A stretch of 64,000 bases of DNA, taken from NCBI RefSeq assembly GCF_963678635.1, contig NC_087067.1, positions 40,814,379 to 40,878,378 on the forward strand, given 5' to 3'. A program made the position numbers and the translations under genes. The stretch comes from Symsagittifera roscoffensis. Taxonomy: Eukaryota; Xenacoelomorpha; Acoela; Convolutidae. The notes beneath the pieces are model-generated. The model did no database searches. It saw nothing but the letters and a program-made list of their open reading frames with translations, and was not told the DNA's origin. Shown in pieces: positions 41,513-51,073 of the stretch. Within the stretch, counting starts at the first letter, position 1. Every line of letters begins with the position of its first letter.

Positions 41513-41624
41513 GCGAAAAGTTTCATATCAAGTCCTTTGAAATATTAAGGCATGGCCGTTTGGTTTAAGGGGCAATAATTAACCCGGCGTTACTCGTCGC
41601 TACGCTCCTCGGGAACGCCTCCCG
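41513..41624 (+). repeat. Left arm of internal inverted repeat
   Basis: About 112 bp, matching in reverse 45086-45198 at roughly 90%. It contains AAGGCATGGCCGTTTG, AAGGGGCAATA and a GC-rich block with ACTCGTCGCTACGCTCCTCG flanked by GGCGTT and AACGCC, itself able to fold. It separates the protease gene from the opposite-strand cassette. Confidence 0.9.
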
Positions 41625-41677
41625 CTTGTGTAGTAACATTTTTTTTTTGATATACAAGAGCGAAAGAAAACCAATAT

Positions 41678-42304
41678 TTAAAACTTGAATTTCTTCTCCA
41701 TGATAAATTTCACAAACAAAGTGTCTGAATCAATTTCCATACAACCATACCCACTTAAAATTATGTCAATTATTTTAGAAAATTCAGCAGCGTTTTCACC
41801 ATTCAAAATATTAGTAAAGCGTTCAATTGTTACGTTAGTAATCAGGTCAGTTTGAGTTTGAACAGATTTAGTCTGCGAGCCGAAGCAAACTTGAGGCAAT
41901 CGTCTGCGAACTGGAACACCACTAACATCTAAATTGTTGATGGAGTTATAATTCACAGCTATTTTCAGTTTTTCCATCAGAGGGCCAGACAATTCATAGT
42001 TGGAGCAACCCAAAATTAAATATTTGAATGTAGAGAGAAGACAAGGAACAACGAAGGCTTTTGAAGTCATCTTGTTAAGTAAATCGGTAGACTCTTTCGT
42101 AAATTCGACCAGCACATGATAATGTTTTTCGTTGTCAATCGAATGGTTGCAAAAATCTAATTTATTCGAATGGGAGGATACTGCAAAATTTGCTTTTGAA
42201 GCGAAGCCCAAAAAGTTGGGTTCATGATTCAGGATGAAAAATTGGTAATTTTTACGGAACTGTTTGAAATAATCAGGGGATTGCTCATACATTGCTTCAA
42301 CCAT
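41678..42304 (-). CDS. Unknown cassette protein with HxH motif (possible HUH type), 208 aa
   Basis: Second of two minus-strand genes. 'DNEKHYHVLVEF' (about residues 58-69) has the H-hydrophobic-H-hydrophobic pattern of motif II of HUH rolling-circle endonucleases as in parvovirus-type Rep proteins, preceded by a hydrophobic strand 'NYQFFILNHEPNFLGF' that could be motif I. I cannot place a convincing catalytic YxxxK motif, and no helicase domain is present (208 residues only). 'TFKYLILGCSNYELSG' follows. So the assignment is tentative; it may be an unrelated fold. It sits 38 bp after its PC4-like partner, between the inverted-repeat arms. Confidence 0.5.
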   Translation of the reverse strand: MVEAMYEQSPDYFKQFRKNYQFFILNHEPNFLGFASKANFAVSSHSNKLDFCNHSIDNEKHYHVLVEFTKESTDLLNKMTSKAFVVPCLLSTFKYLILGCSNYELSGPLMEKLKIAVNYNSINNLDVSGVPVRRRLPQVCFGSQTKSVQTQTDLITNVTIERFTNILNGENAAEFSKIIDIILSGYGCMEIDSDTLFVKFIMEKKFKF

Positions 42305-42341
42305 TGCTTTGAAGTTTCAATAGAATAACGAGTTGATAATG

Positions 42342-42701
42342 TTACACAACCCGACAGTTATCATCGTTTTCACTTTCGCATTCCTTTTCAGAGCATGAAG
42401 ATTTTTTAGATTTGTTTCGCTTTTTTCTAAGTTTTTCAGTCACGTCGCAGTTTTTTGCTTTCGTCAACCTTTTAATTTTTGTGTAATTGTCCGCCAAGGA
42501 CTCGAATTCACCAGTTGACAAAGTTATTCCTTGTCGATACTTGAAAGTTCCCTCTTCGTCTTTTTTGTACAATTTGATAGTTATGTAAGTACCGGTCTGT
42601 GCGAATGTTTTTGCACCGACTCTAACTAAACGTTTATCATTCGAAGATATATCCCTAAAATCATCGAAATAGTCTACATCCGTGTCAAGAGAAGCGTACA
42701 T
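42342..42701 (-). CDS. PC4-like single-stranded-DNA-binding protein, 119 aa
   Basis: 'TYITIKLYKKDEEGTFKYRQ' and 'GITLSTGEFESLADNYTKIK' reproduce the PC4/p15 C-terminal fold: two strands with I-x-I/L-x-x-Y-x-K-D-x-E, a G-I-x-L-S turn and a helix with E-x-x-x-L. The tail is Lys-rich, then acidic with Cys. PC4-type proteins bind single-stranded DNA and occur in host transcription and in some DNA viruses. It is first of the pair reading leftward, 38 bp before the HxH gene, so the two may be one transcript. Confidence 0.65.
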   Translation of the reverse strand: MYASLDTDVDYFDDFRDISSNDKRLVRVGAKTFAQTGTYITIKLYKKDEEGTFKYRQGITLSTGEFESLADNYTKIKRLTKAKNCDVTEKLRKKRNKSKKSSCSEKECESENDDNCRVV

Positions 42702-43327
42702 TATAAATGAATAACAACCAACTGGTTTTTAGTGTGGAACGTTGAAGAATGACTGATCACAGTATACGAGACAGATCATTCGCTCCCAAAGTAAAAATTT
42801 AGGTGATAAAGTTTACGAGCGCCCTAAGCCATATTGATAAGACTTAATCACCAAGGATATAATTTCTTTAACGATAAACCTCTTTTTATATGGGTATTTA
42901 GTTACTTTTTCCCCCGGCTATACTCTAAAAATCTTCTAGTGTTATTTATTGTGACGGTTATTTTAATGACTGTTATGAATCATGGTAATGAATTTCTAAC
43001 AGCATAACAAGGATTGTCTGGCAAACTATCATGAAAACTTGATTTTGAGTGCTTTCGCCCGTAGCCACTATAATAAAGCTGTCACATAAATCTAAAAAAT
43101 CGGGTTTTCACATTCATTCCTAACATGACCTCAGGCGTCATGCTTAAAAGAATGAACAAAATTTGATAGCCTCGCCTAAAAAGTTATTAGCTTTGACCTA
43201 ATTGAACTATGCCACCCCTTTCCTGATCTCATTCTCATTAATAAACTTTTCATACTTTTCATTCTCTCAATTTCATTTCGGTAGTTCAGTCATTTCATTT
43301 TAACAAAACTTTAAACCTCTTCAAGTC
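42702..43327. promoter_or_regulatory. Divergent intergenic region inside the cassette
   Basis: 626 bp between the minus-strand pair and the plus-strand ORFs, without coding sense; by position it should hold promoters for both directions. CTTTTTATATGGG (42891-42903) and similar AT-rich strings could be TATA elements, but none is certain. Confidence 0.35.
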
Positions 43328-43510
43328 ATGACTAGTCCTTTACTAATAATCTCAGTGTCTGATCGAGAAAGAACAATTATTTACCAAACATACACGAGAG
43401 AGTCGATTGCAGTCATCCATCAACAGAAAGAGAGAGTCTCTCCGTCTACAGCAAGTCCGTTCAATGACTTGGCTCCCCGAAAAAACGACGAGAATCAAAA
43501 CGAGGAATGA
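43328..43510 (+). CDS. Small unknown cassette ORF, 60 aa
   Basis: Starts at ATG in TCATGACTAGTCC and ends 18 bases before the next ATG. Charged, no motif. A second frame overlapping it (43407-43628) is open too, so coding here is uncertain; it may be a leader or a damaged 5' part of the following gene. Confidence 0.3.
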   Translation: MTSPLLIISVSDRERTIIYQTYTRESIAVIHQQKERVSPSTASPFNDLAPRKNDENQNEE

Positions 43511-43528
43511 ACTACAAAAAGTCATATC

Positions 43529-43972
43529 ATGCTACCGAACTACCTCCTTGATCACATCGATCTACTTAGACAGAATCGAAAACGAATGTACGAGAGTTGC
43601 ACTATTCACGAGAGCTATCCGGCATTAGAAAAGACGGAGATAAACGACACAACCTCGCTCGAGCAGTCTCCAAGAAAAATTCTCTTCGCGTATGACTGCG
43701 AGTCAATGCCGCTGTATAAAAATCAAGAGGGATGTATTCGTGACTATGCAGAGCGCGAAGCGTACTGGGATATTCCGACAGCAATGTCTCCCGAGTCGTT
43801 TGTTAGGGGAGCAGTTTCAACTCCAGAACAATCAACTTCCTATTCGGATGCTCGGGTTTCATCTAGTGCGGAGACAATTGATCTAGTCACCCCAGATCTC
43901 ATTCAAGGCACTCCTCCAAATGCAGCTTGCTATGCGCCAAAAAAGAGAAAACTACAGTTTCGAGGTTTCTAA
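43529..43972 (+). CDS. Unknown cassette protein with C-terminal NLS, 147 aa
   Basis: Mostly polar and apparently disordered, Ser/Thr/Glu-rich, ending 'CYAPKKRKLQFRGF', which contains a classical nuclear-localisation-like PKKRK string. No recognised domain. It lies divergent to the PC4-like/HxH pair and may be a regulatory protein of the cassette (inference). Confidence 0.45.
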   Translation: MLPNYLLDHIDLLRQNRKRMYESCTIHESYPALEKTEINDTTSLEQSPRKILFAYDCESMPLYKNQEGCIRDYAEREAYWDIPTAMSPESFVRGAVSTPEQSTSYSDARVSSSAETIDLVTPDLIQGTPPNAACYAPKKRKLQFRGF

Positions 43973-44220
43973 TAACTTAAACAAAAAACTTTCCTTTGTT
44001 TCAAATATTATTCCAAGGTTTTATATTTTTATTTTTGTTTGATTTGACTTCTAAGCTGTTTTAACATTACTGTGTGTATATTTTTTGTCTCAGTTTTTAT
44101 TTTGCTTAATAGATCAATTAAATTTTGCCCCGTAAAGATTTCAGCAAAATGTTAGAAAAACTAGAGAAAAATCACAAATCGAGAATAATTTTACGCTAAA
44201 ATTGTTGTTTGAGAAAGAAT

Positions 44221-44254
<34 letters not shown>

Positions 44255-45085
44255 TAAATACACCTGCTCAGTAGTGAACCCCATTTGGAATATCCTTTTC
44301 GGGATATTGCTTTCTTTTCAAAAGAAAGATAAATATGGAAGGGTCCAACATTTTCTTGTTGGTAGTCCAACCATATTTATTTGGCTTTTTTATCAAACAC
44401 TCTCTGTCCTCTCTCATCATACTTTGTGCCCGGTGGGGTTAGCCAGATCTTAGGCAAAGTAACGGAGAGTGTTTTAAGCCATAAATCTGCATTATATTAC
44501 ATTCATATACATGTTTTGGGTGTAAAACGGACAATTTTTTGGTAAAAATGTGGAAAAAAAAAATTATGTTTTTTTTTCGAAAAATGAACATGACCCTTAA
44601 CCCTGCTCAGAAATTCATGGCAAATTGATTGAGGGTAGTTTCAATGGATTTGGAGAGAAAAAAATTTTTTCCCAATTTTTTTTTTTCAATATTTTCACAA
44701 AAATCAGATTTTCTCAAAAAATCACAACTTTTTAAGCGTCTACTCTCATTGATTGGGCTATAATTGTTTTTTTTTTAATTTCTACGCTTGTCCTAATTAC
44801 GTATCAGATAGCTCCTAACAATTTCAAACCACATTCACTTGAATTTAAAACGAGAACGAATAATTCAAGCTAAAAATGAAGGAAAAAAGAATTTAAAAAA
44901 TTATGTTTTTTAAATTTCGAACTTGACCAGTAGAACTGTGCTCGAGGTCCCACAAAACTTACTGGTTTTTTGTTGATAGATTTAAAAGACACTTTTTTAA
45001 ACATTATTTTTCCTTTTTTCACAACATAAAAAGTTTGAGGTTTTCCTTTATTTTGAAAAAAAAAATTTCACTTGAAATTACAGAA
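43973..45085. other. Non-coding right part of the cassette
   Basis: It contains an (AG)n microsatellite (44214-44256) and a cluster of stems: GGAATATCC/GGGATATT, CTTTCTTTTCAAAAGAAAG (44310-44328), and AAATATGG / CCATATTT (44332-44381) enclosing TCCAACA / TTGTTGGA-like arms. ACACTCTC (44398) pairs with GAGAGTGT (44465). Long A/T homopolymer runs follow. No gene. Confidence 0.6.
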
Positions 45086-45198
45086 CGGGAGGCGTTCCCG
45101 AGGAGCGTAGCGACGAGCAACGCCGGGTTAGCTATTGCCCCTTAAATCAAACGGCCATGCCTTAATATTTCGAAGGACATGATATGAAATGTTTCACG
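45086..45198 (-). repeat. Right arm of internal inverted repeat
   Basis: Reverse-complement partner of 41513-41624. The arms point inward at the cassette from both sides; beyond them similarity stops at once. No target duplication is evident outside the arms. Confidence 0.9.
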
Positions 45199-45890
45199 GG
45201 ACACTGAATGACATGAAGGAAACTTTGATTCCGATATCTTTTACACATTCAAATGACAATCTATGCTTATCATGCATCGGTAACTATCAAGGTGTCAAAT
45301 TTGCAAAATTTTCATTTTTTAGGTTTACTAGTTTATTTCAACTTAATTAGTTAGTTGAGGCTTTACTTTCTGAATACTTTTATCTCATGTTTCTACTTTT
45401 TATTATACCTATTTACGCAAACCAAGAAGTGGGCTTGAAATCATTAGGAAATTACTGTTTCACGGTTAAAATTAGTCAGAAAAAGTTTTAGGCTCTATCT
45501 GAATCATTCTAAGCTTTAAATTTTGTAATTTAGTGCTGAAATGTTAATTGAAAGTCTAAGCCAGTCTCCTAAAAAATGCCAAAACTTTATCATTAACCCT
45601 TAAAATTAACAGCAAAAGTTTGAGGCTGTGAATGAATCAGTTTTTAGTATACAAAACCCCTGCACTTGAGCAGAGTGATGAGACATAAAGAGCTTAAAGC
45701 TAGAATAAACCCTGTTTTTGGAAAGAAAAGTACTTATTGTCAAGACGGCGAAGTATAACTCTCGTTAATGGCTTCTACTTGCCCTTACCCGCAAAGTTTT
45801 TTGGTGCTAGTCACTTCTCGCTTTTGCTTTTTCATAACCAGTTCTACTTCTTGAAATTTTCCTGAATTACTTCAGTAACTTCAACAAACA
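45199..45890. other. Non-coding leader before the DNA polymerase gene
   Basis: AT-rich and without frames. It likely includes the polymerase promoter, but no single motif stands out. Confidence 0.4.
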
Positions 45891-46930
45891 ATGCCGAACT
45901 CTACTTCTATCGCGACACCTGTTCCTTGCCAGCAGTGCGGAAAAATACTGAGCTCTAAAAGGAACTTGAGAAGACATGCGCAAAAAGTTCACAAGATCCT
46001 TCCTCCCGCTCCTCCTCAAACTGTTTGCGATGAGTGTCTCGAGTCATTCGAGAGTTTGTCGGAAGCCCGAGAGCACGTCGAGCTGGTACATGACATGACT
46101 TCGAATAGTCATTGTATCTATTGCCATACAATATTTCTCACCGCGGAAAGCTATGGACAACACTTGCTGAAGAAGCACGCATTGCCAGTTTGGGACGGCA
46201 TTGAGACGACGTCTTCCGCTGCCCCAACGGAAAGCGCGTTCAGAGGCAAATTGCGTCGATACGATCTCAAAGTTGGTGAAAAAGAAATGGATTTGCTTCA
46301 AGTCATGATGCAAAACAAGGAGGAAATAGATGCTCTTATACTGGAAAGGGTCAAAGAGGGTCCGAACAAGGTGCAATTCCACGTGGAAGTGGGAATGATC
46401 AAAATTCCCACTGTGCAAGACGGGGACAGTGGAAACTTCGAAAGGACCATGCTGTTTCTGAACACTAAGACATTGACAGTGTACTTCGAGGGAATAGCTG
46501 GGGTTCAATTCTTGGAACTGATTGAACATATGGTCAACCAAGTCAATTCGTTCTCTTCTCATGGTAGCGGATGGATTATTGACAGAATTGAAAAATTGCA
46601 AATCAGTTTCGCGGCCTTCTCACCAATAAGAGCAGGATCCTACCTCGAGCTACCTGATGCACTCAGCGCAGCATCTACTCTGCTCACAAATATCAACACT
46701 AAAGATGATGACCGTTGCTTTCTCTACTGCTTTGTTGCCGCATATCACAATGTGAATGAGCCGGCCCTCTACCCCACATCTAGACGGTGGCTGGAGAAAA
46801 ACAAAGTCTCAACCTACAATCTCGACAAAGAAGGAATTGTGAAAATCAATGGGGAATACGAAATGCCAATGGGTCTGATGGATATGGACAGATTTGAAAA
46901 GTTGAACAATTGTCAAATCAACGTCTTCCG

Positions 46931-47051
46931 GTAAGCAAATTCTAATTGCCTTCTAAAAATTTTAAAATTCCTTCAATAATGTTCTTCACCTATTCAAACA
47001 CCCTTTTTATTTCATTCCCAACCTAGGTATAAAAATTATTTTTCTGTTCAG
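46931..47051 (+). other. Intron 1 of the Polinton DNA polymerase (121 bp)
   Basis: Donor CG|GTAAGC and acceptor TTCTGTTCAG|G. Joining restores an Arg codon and the conserved N-V-F-R-Y context, whereas reading through gives TAA at once (46932-46934). Confidence 0.85.
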
Positions 47052-49623
47052 GTACAACGATGGCGAATTGTTGCCCATAAGAGTATCGAGCAGATTCACT
47101 ACTAGCCTGATTGTGGACTTGTTGCTGCTGACAGATGGATCAAAATATCACTATGTGTTGATAAGTGATCTCCAGAAACTGGTCGAGTACGTGCAGCACA
47201 AAGTGCACCGATTTCAATCTGAGATTTGTCGCAAATGTTTCCACACATGCGCTTCATTCGAAACTCTGAGAAGACATCAAGAACTGTGCTACCAAGACGA
47301 AGATGTCGTCATAACAATGCCCAAGCCGGGAAAAGATGACCACAAGTTCAAAAACTTAACAGCTCGTTGGTACGTACCCAGAGTAATCTACTTTGATTTG
47401 GAGTCACTGCTCTTACCAGTATACGGACCGCAACCTGATCCGCGAAAGTCTAGCACGCAAACATTTGAAATCCATCAACCGTGCGGCTACGCGTTAGCAG
47501 TAATCGAATTTGGGAAAAAAGACCTGTTAAAGTTTGAGCTTAAAAGAGGACCGAATGTGATGGAAGAGCTAATTAGCTCCCTTGAATCGTTAGCGAGACA
47601 AATTTACGTAGAAAAAAGGAAATATTACACTTTCACTGGTATAACAGACCAGGAACGGGAAGATGCTACAATTTGTTGGATATGCGAGAATGATTTTTCC
47701 GACAATGATCAAGTGGTACTTGATCATTGCCATTACACCAACAAGTTTCTGGGTTGGGCACACAATGAGTGTAACGTTAATAGAAAAACAACAAATTACA
47801 TTCCAGTGGTAGCTCATAATTTGTCAAATTATGATTTACACTTTATAATCAAAGCGCTGGCAAAAAGCGATTCGGAAAACACTTTTTCCGTAATACCCGC
47901 ATCTGAAGAAAAATATATATCCTTGACAATCTCAGTCTACATAAAAACGTACACGGACAAAAACGGAAAAATCAAAAAACTCTACGAAAATCTGAGATTC
48001 ATCGATTCGTATAGGTTCATGCTAGCATCGTTGGCAAAACTTGTCGATAATTTGCCCAACAAAAAGTTTTTTCTGCTGGAGAACTATTTTGAAAAACTCG
48101 GCCACTCACGTGAAAAAGTCAGTCTGTTGAAACAGAAAGGGCATTACCCCTACTCATACTTCAACTCATTCAAAAAATTCCGAGAAACTCGCCTTCCCCC
48201 ACGAGCAATGTGGAAAAATAGTCTAACAGGAGGGGATGTGAGTGTTTCAAGAAGCGAGTACAATCATGCCCTTAAAGTTTTCACCGAACTGAAGTGTGGC
48301 TCACTTGGTGATTACCACGACTTGTACTTGACTACAGATGTGCTATTGCTTGCTTCCGTTTTCAAAGCTTTTCGTGAAGTTTGCTATCAAACATACGGGC
48401 TGGATTGCGCCTGTTACTTCACGGCAAGTAACCTTTCCGGGGACGCCTTTCTAAAAGTTTGTAAGCCCGAACTGAATCTCTTAACGGACCGTGAACATCT
48501 AGACCTTGTGCAGCGAATGATACGAGGAGGCATGTCGTCGGTTTAGGCACGCCGATTTTACAAAGCAAACAATAAATAATTCGACGATTTTTCGCCCTCA
48601 GAACCATCAAGCTACATCCTCAATATTGATGCAAACAATTTGTACGGGGGGATAATGAAACACTGCCCTTTGCCCTTAAACGATTTTTCAATAGTTGAAA
48701 AAAGTCTGGCAGACATACTGCTCACCAGCGAAACCTCAGAGTGGGGTTATATAGTTGAAGTCAATTTAACCATACCCGAGGAGCTTCACGACTTCTTTGC
48801 TGATTACCCCCTTGCCCCCTCTCGTGAAGTAGTGGACATCGGTGCAATGAGCAACGAGCAAGTCGACATGTTGGGAAAATTGGGAATCACCACACTGCCA
48901 AAAGTGCCAAAGCTTCTACAGACCTTGCATCCTAAAGAAGGTTATGTTTTGCACTACCTTACCCTAAAATTGTACCATGAGCTGGGAATGAAAATAACTC
49001 ACCTCGGAAAAGTTCTTCAGTTCCGCCAAAGTCACTGGATGGCACCCTTTGTCGACCTCAACACCCGCCTACGAAAAACCGCGGTAAATAAATTCCAGGA
49101 GAACTTCTACAGCTAATTGTTAATTCAGCTTTCGGTAAGACAATGGAGTCTAAGTTAGGAAGAAAGAAGCTGGAGATTGTAAGGAATGAGAGAGAACTTT
49201 TACAAAAAACAGCTCTGAGCACAATGAAAAGCTTTCAAATCATTGACGATCAATTAGCCACAATTAGCTTTTCAGTAACAAAAATATTGTGGGATAAACC
49301 TATGATAGTTGGTGCGACCATCCTAGACCTCGCCAAGCGTTTCATGTTTCAGTTTCATCATCAAAAAATGAAACCAAATCTAAACTTGGAACTCCTTTAC
49401 TCCGACACGGATAGTTTTATTTACGCTATAAAAACTGATGACGTTTACCGAGACTTGGAGAAAATAAAAGCTGATTTCGACTTTTCAAATTACAATAAGG
49501 ACCATTTCTTGTTCGAGGATACCAACAAGAAAGTTGTGCTGAAGTTCAAAGACGAGACTGGTGGGAAGCCGATCAGAGAATTCATCGCCCTAAAACCGAA
49601 ACTATATTCGGTCGTCCTTAATG

Positions 49624-49952
49624 GTAAATAAAATTTAAGCCACCCTTCCAACCCCCATTCCTACCTTTTACAGAACAAAAATACCACCACCAACCTACCT
49701 ACACCCCTTAATTTGTTGCATTAAACTATGGGCATTTAGCTGATTTAGGCAACATTATACAATGTTGCCTAAACGTTGATTTATCTGACAACATATTCCC
49801 TCTTTTTTCCACTTTTTTAATCATAATTTGGAGTCTTCTGCTCTTTTTTGGTAAAATGAATCAAATTTTGTTCGGTATAAATTAAGTGGCTGAAGTGAAA
49901 TGAAGCTATCCCCTGCGTTGTAGAAAAGAATAATAATTTTGCTTCTGTTTAG
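49624..49952 (+). other. Intron 2 of the Polinton DNA polymerase (329 bp)
   Basis: Donor G|GTAAAT and acceptor CTTCTGTTTAG. Joining restores one open frame into 'QKLSAKGIKRRAQRELV'. The intron holds a perfect stem TTTAGGCAACATT / AATGTTGCCTAAA (49745-49774). Confidence 0.8.
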
Positions 49953-50561
49953 AAGGCACTCAAAAATTGAGTGCCAAAGGAATTAAACGGCGTGCACAGA
50001 GAGAATTGGTCCACCAAACCTTCAGGGACACATTATTCACTGGAAAAACAATGAGAGTATACAACTATAATATAGTTTCGAAAGGTCACACCAATATGAC
50101 AGTGAAACAAAACAAACTTGCATTATCACCATTCGACTCAAAACGTTTTCTACTTTTCGACGGAATTTCGACAGTGCCCTTTGGCCATAAAGCCGCTGAA
50201 GAAAATGCTTTTCTAGAAGACATTTACATGGACACCGAGTGGGCCAACTCATACAATGAAACTGATAACAGTTCTCCCGATTTTACACTTCCGGATTGGG
50301 GATTTTTACAGCGGCCCTACTCAGAAGCAGAGCTGCAAGAAGAAGAAGAAGCTTCTAGTAGCCGAGTCCGTGAACGTCCCCCTATAAAAATTCCATTTAT
50401 TTTATCTGAAGCTTCAGAAGAACGACCATCTAAAAAACAGCGCAAAGAAAACCAAAACAATAAACATTAAAGTCTGAAACATATATTTTCAGATGATTTT
50501 TACTGTTCGTCCTTTTTATACTTCGACTTGTATATGTTTTGGTTTTTACCAATTTACAACT

Positions 50562-50567
50562 AATAAA
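50562..50567 (+). terminator. Possible poly(A) signal after the polymerase gene
   Basis: AATAAA 92 bases after the polymerase stop codon. Confidence 0.35.
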
Positions 50568-50849
50568 ATACTCGTATTGAGCTCAATCACTGTTTTAACA
50601 TAAATAGCTTCAGCAAATAAACTAGTAGACGCAAACCAAGTGTTAATTCAAACAAATGTGTGAAATCCTTAGGCTTGTTTTGAATAACAAACTTTAATAG
50701 CATGACAAATCTTTGACGAAAAGAAAGAAAGAAAGCCATATGATATCCACATGAAACTAGGACGAAAAAAGAAAAGTTCAGGAATTAGGACGATTAATTT
50801 TAATTATCGCGGGAAAAGGGACCGCTTTCAAAGGAATTAGAAGGAATTA

Positions 50850-51067
50850 TTGTATCGCGTCCCGGTTGTTGAGCTCAGCTCAACAAGATCCTAAGGAGGG
50901 GGTCTTTTACTTTAGGGGTGGGAACTTGCGATCATTTACAAAATCCTAGGATAGGGGTCCTCCAAAAAATTAAGGACCCCTTTCCTAGGATTTTGCTTTA
51001 CGTGAGGACCCCCCCTTAGGAAGGACCCCCCCCCCCCTTAGGATCCGGGACACGATACAATACTACT
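50850..51067 (-). repeat. Polinton right terminal inverted repeat, self-complementary
   Basis: Read in reverse it begins AGTAGTATTGTATCGTGTCC like the left end and matches it through the G-runs (shorter here), the CCTAGGA hairpin and the inner inverted copy (TTGTATCGCGTCCC at 50850-50863). The inner arm differs from the left by carrying the palindrome GTTGAGCTCAGCTCAAC. Weaker similarity continues inward to about 50790. Confidence 0.9.
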
Positions 51068-51073
51068 GTCACG
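51068..51073 (+). repeat. Right target-site duplication GTCACG
   Basis: Identical to 32790-32795 and directly after ACTACT; R sequence resumes here. Confidence 0.92.

Larger units (their letters stand above)
45891..50470 (+). pseudogene. Protein-primed family B DNA polymerase of the Polinton, two introns, broken
   Basis: Exons 45891-46930, 47052-49623 and 49953-50470 (about 1,375 codons). The N-terminus has three C2H2 fingers ('CQQCGKILSSKRNLRRH', 'CDECLESF', 'CIYCHTIF'), then the Polinton-specific region ('GSGWIIDRIEKLQISFAAFS'). Exonuclease motifs are 'VIYFDLESLL', 'AHNLSNYDLHF' and 'YHDLYLTTDVLLLA'. A CxxC...HCH...HNxCN zinc/HNH-like insertion is at 47680-47785. Polymerase motif A is 'DANNLYG' (about 48628), B 'SAFGKTMES' (about 49126-49152), C 'YSDTDSF' (about 49399). 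Breaks: TAG 48544-48546, TAA 48577-48579, and a one-base loss near 49110. The C-terminal tail is acidic then basic. It would replicate the element by protein priming; not functional as read. Confidence 0.93.
32796..51067 (+). mobile_element. Complete but defective Polinton/Maverick (adintovirus-like) element, 18.3 kb
   Basis: Boundaries come from matching ends (AGTAGTATTGTATCG / CGATACAATACTACT), terminal inverted repeats of ~220-230 bp (weaker to ~290), and flanking GTCACG on both sides. Content is the Polinton/adintovirus core set: protein-primed PolB, retroviral-type integrase, A32-like ATPase, adenain-type protease, double-jelly-roll major capsid, penton-like minor capsid, and a basic core protein. 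Structural genes are open; integrase, protease and polymerase carry breaks, so it is a genomic relic. Unusual parts are a 3.7-kb inverted-repeat-bounded cassette on the other strand and introns in PolB. Confidence 0.95.

Noticed and set aside
43407-43628. Frame overlapping the small cassette ORFs as a separate gene
   Set aside because: It lacks a clear start and motif and lies across two better-supported ORFs.
48544-48579. Alternative genetic code (TAG/TAA read as Tyr) because both stops sit inside a conserved polymerase
   Set aside because: TAA, TAG and TGA all end other well-formed genes in this window, and the same gene has a frameshift. Ordinary decay explains it.
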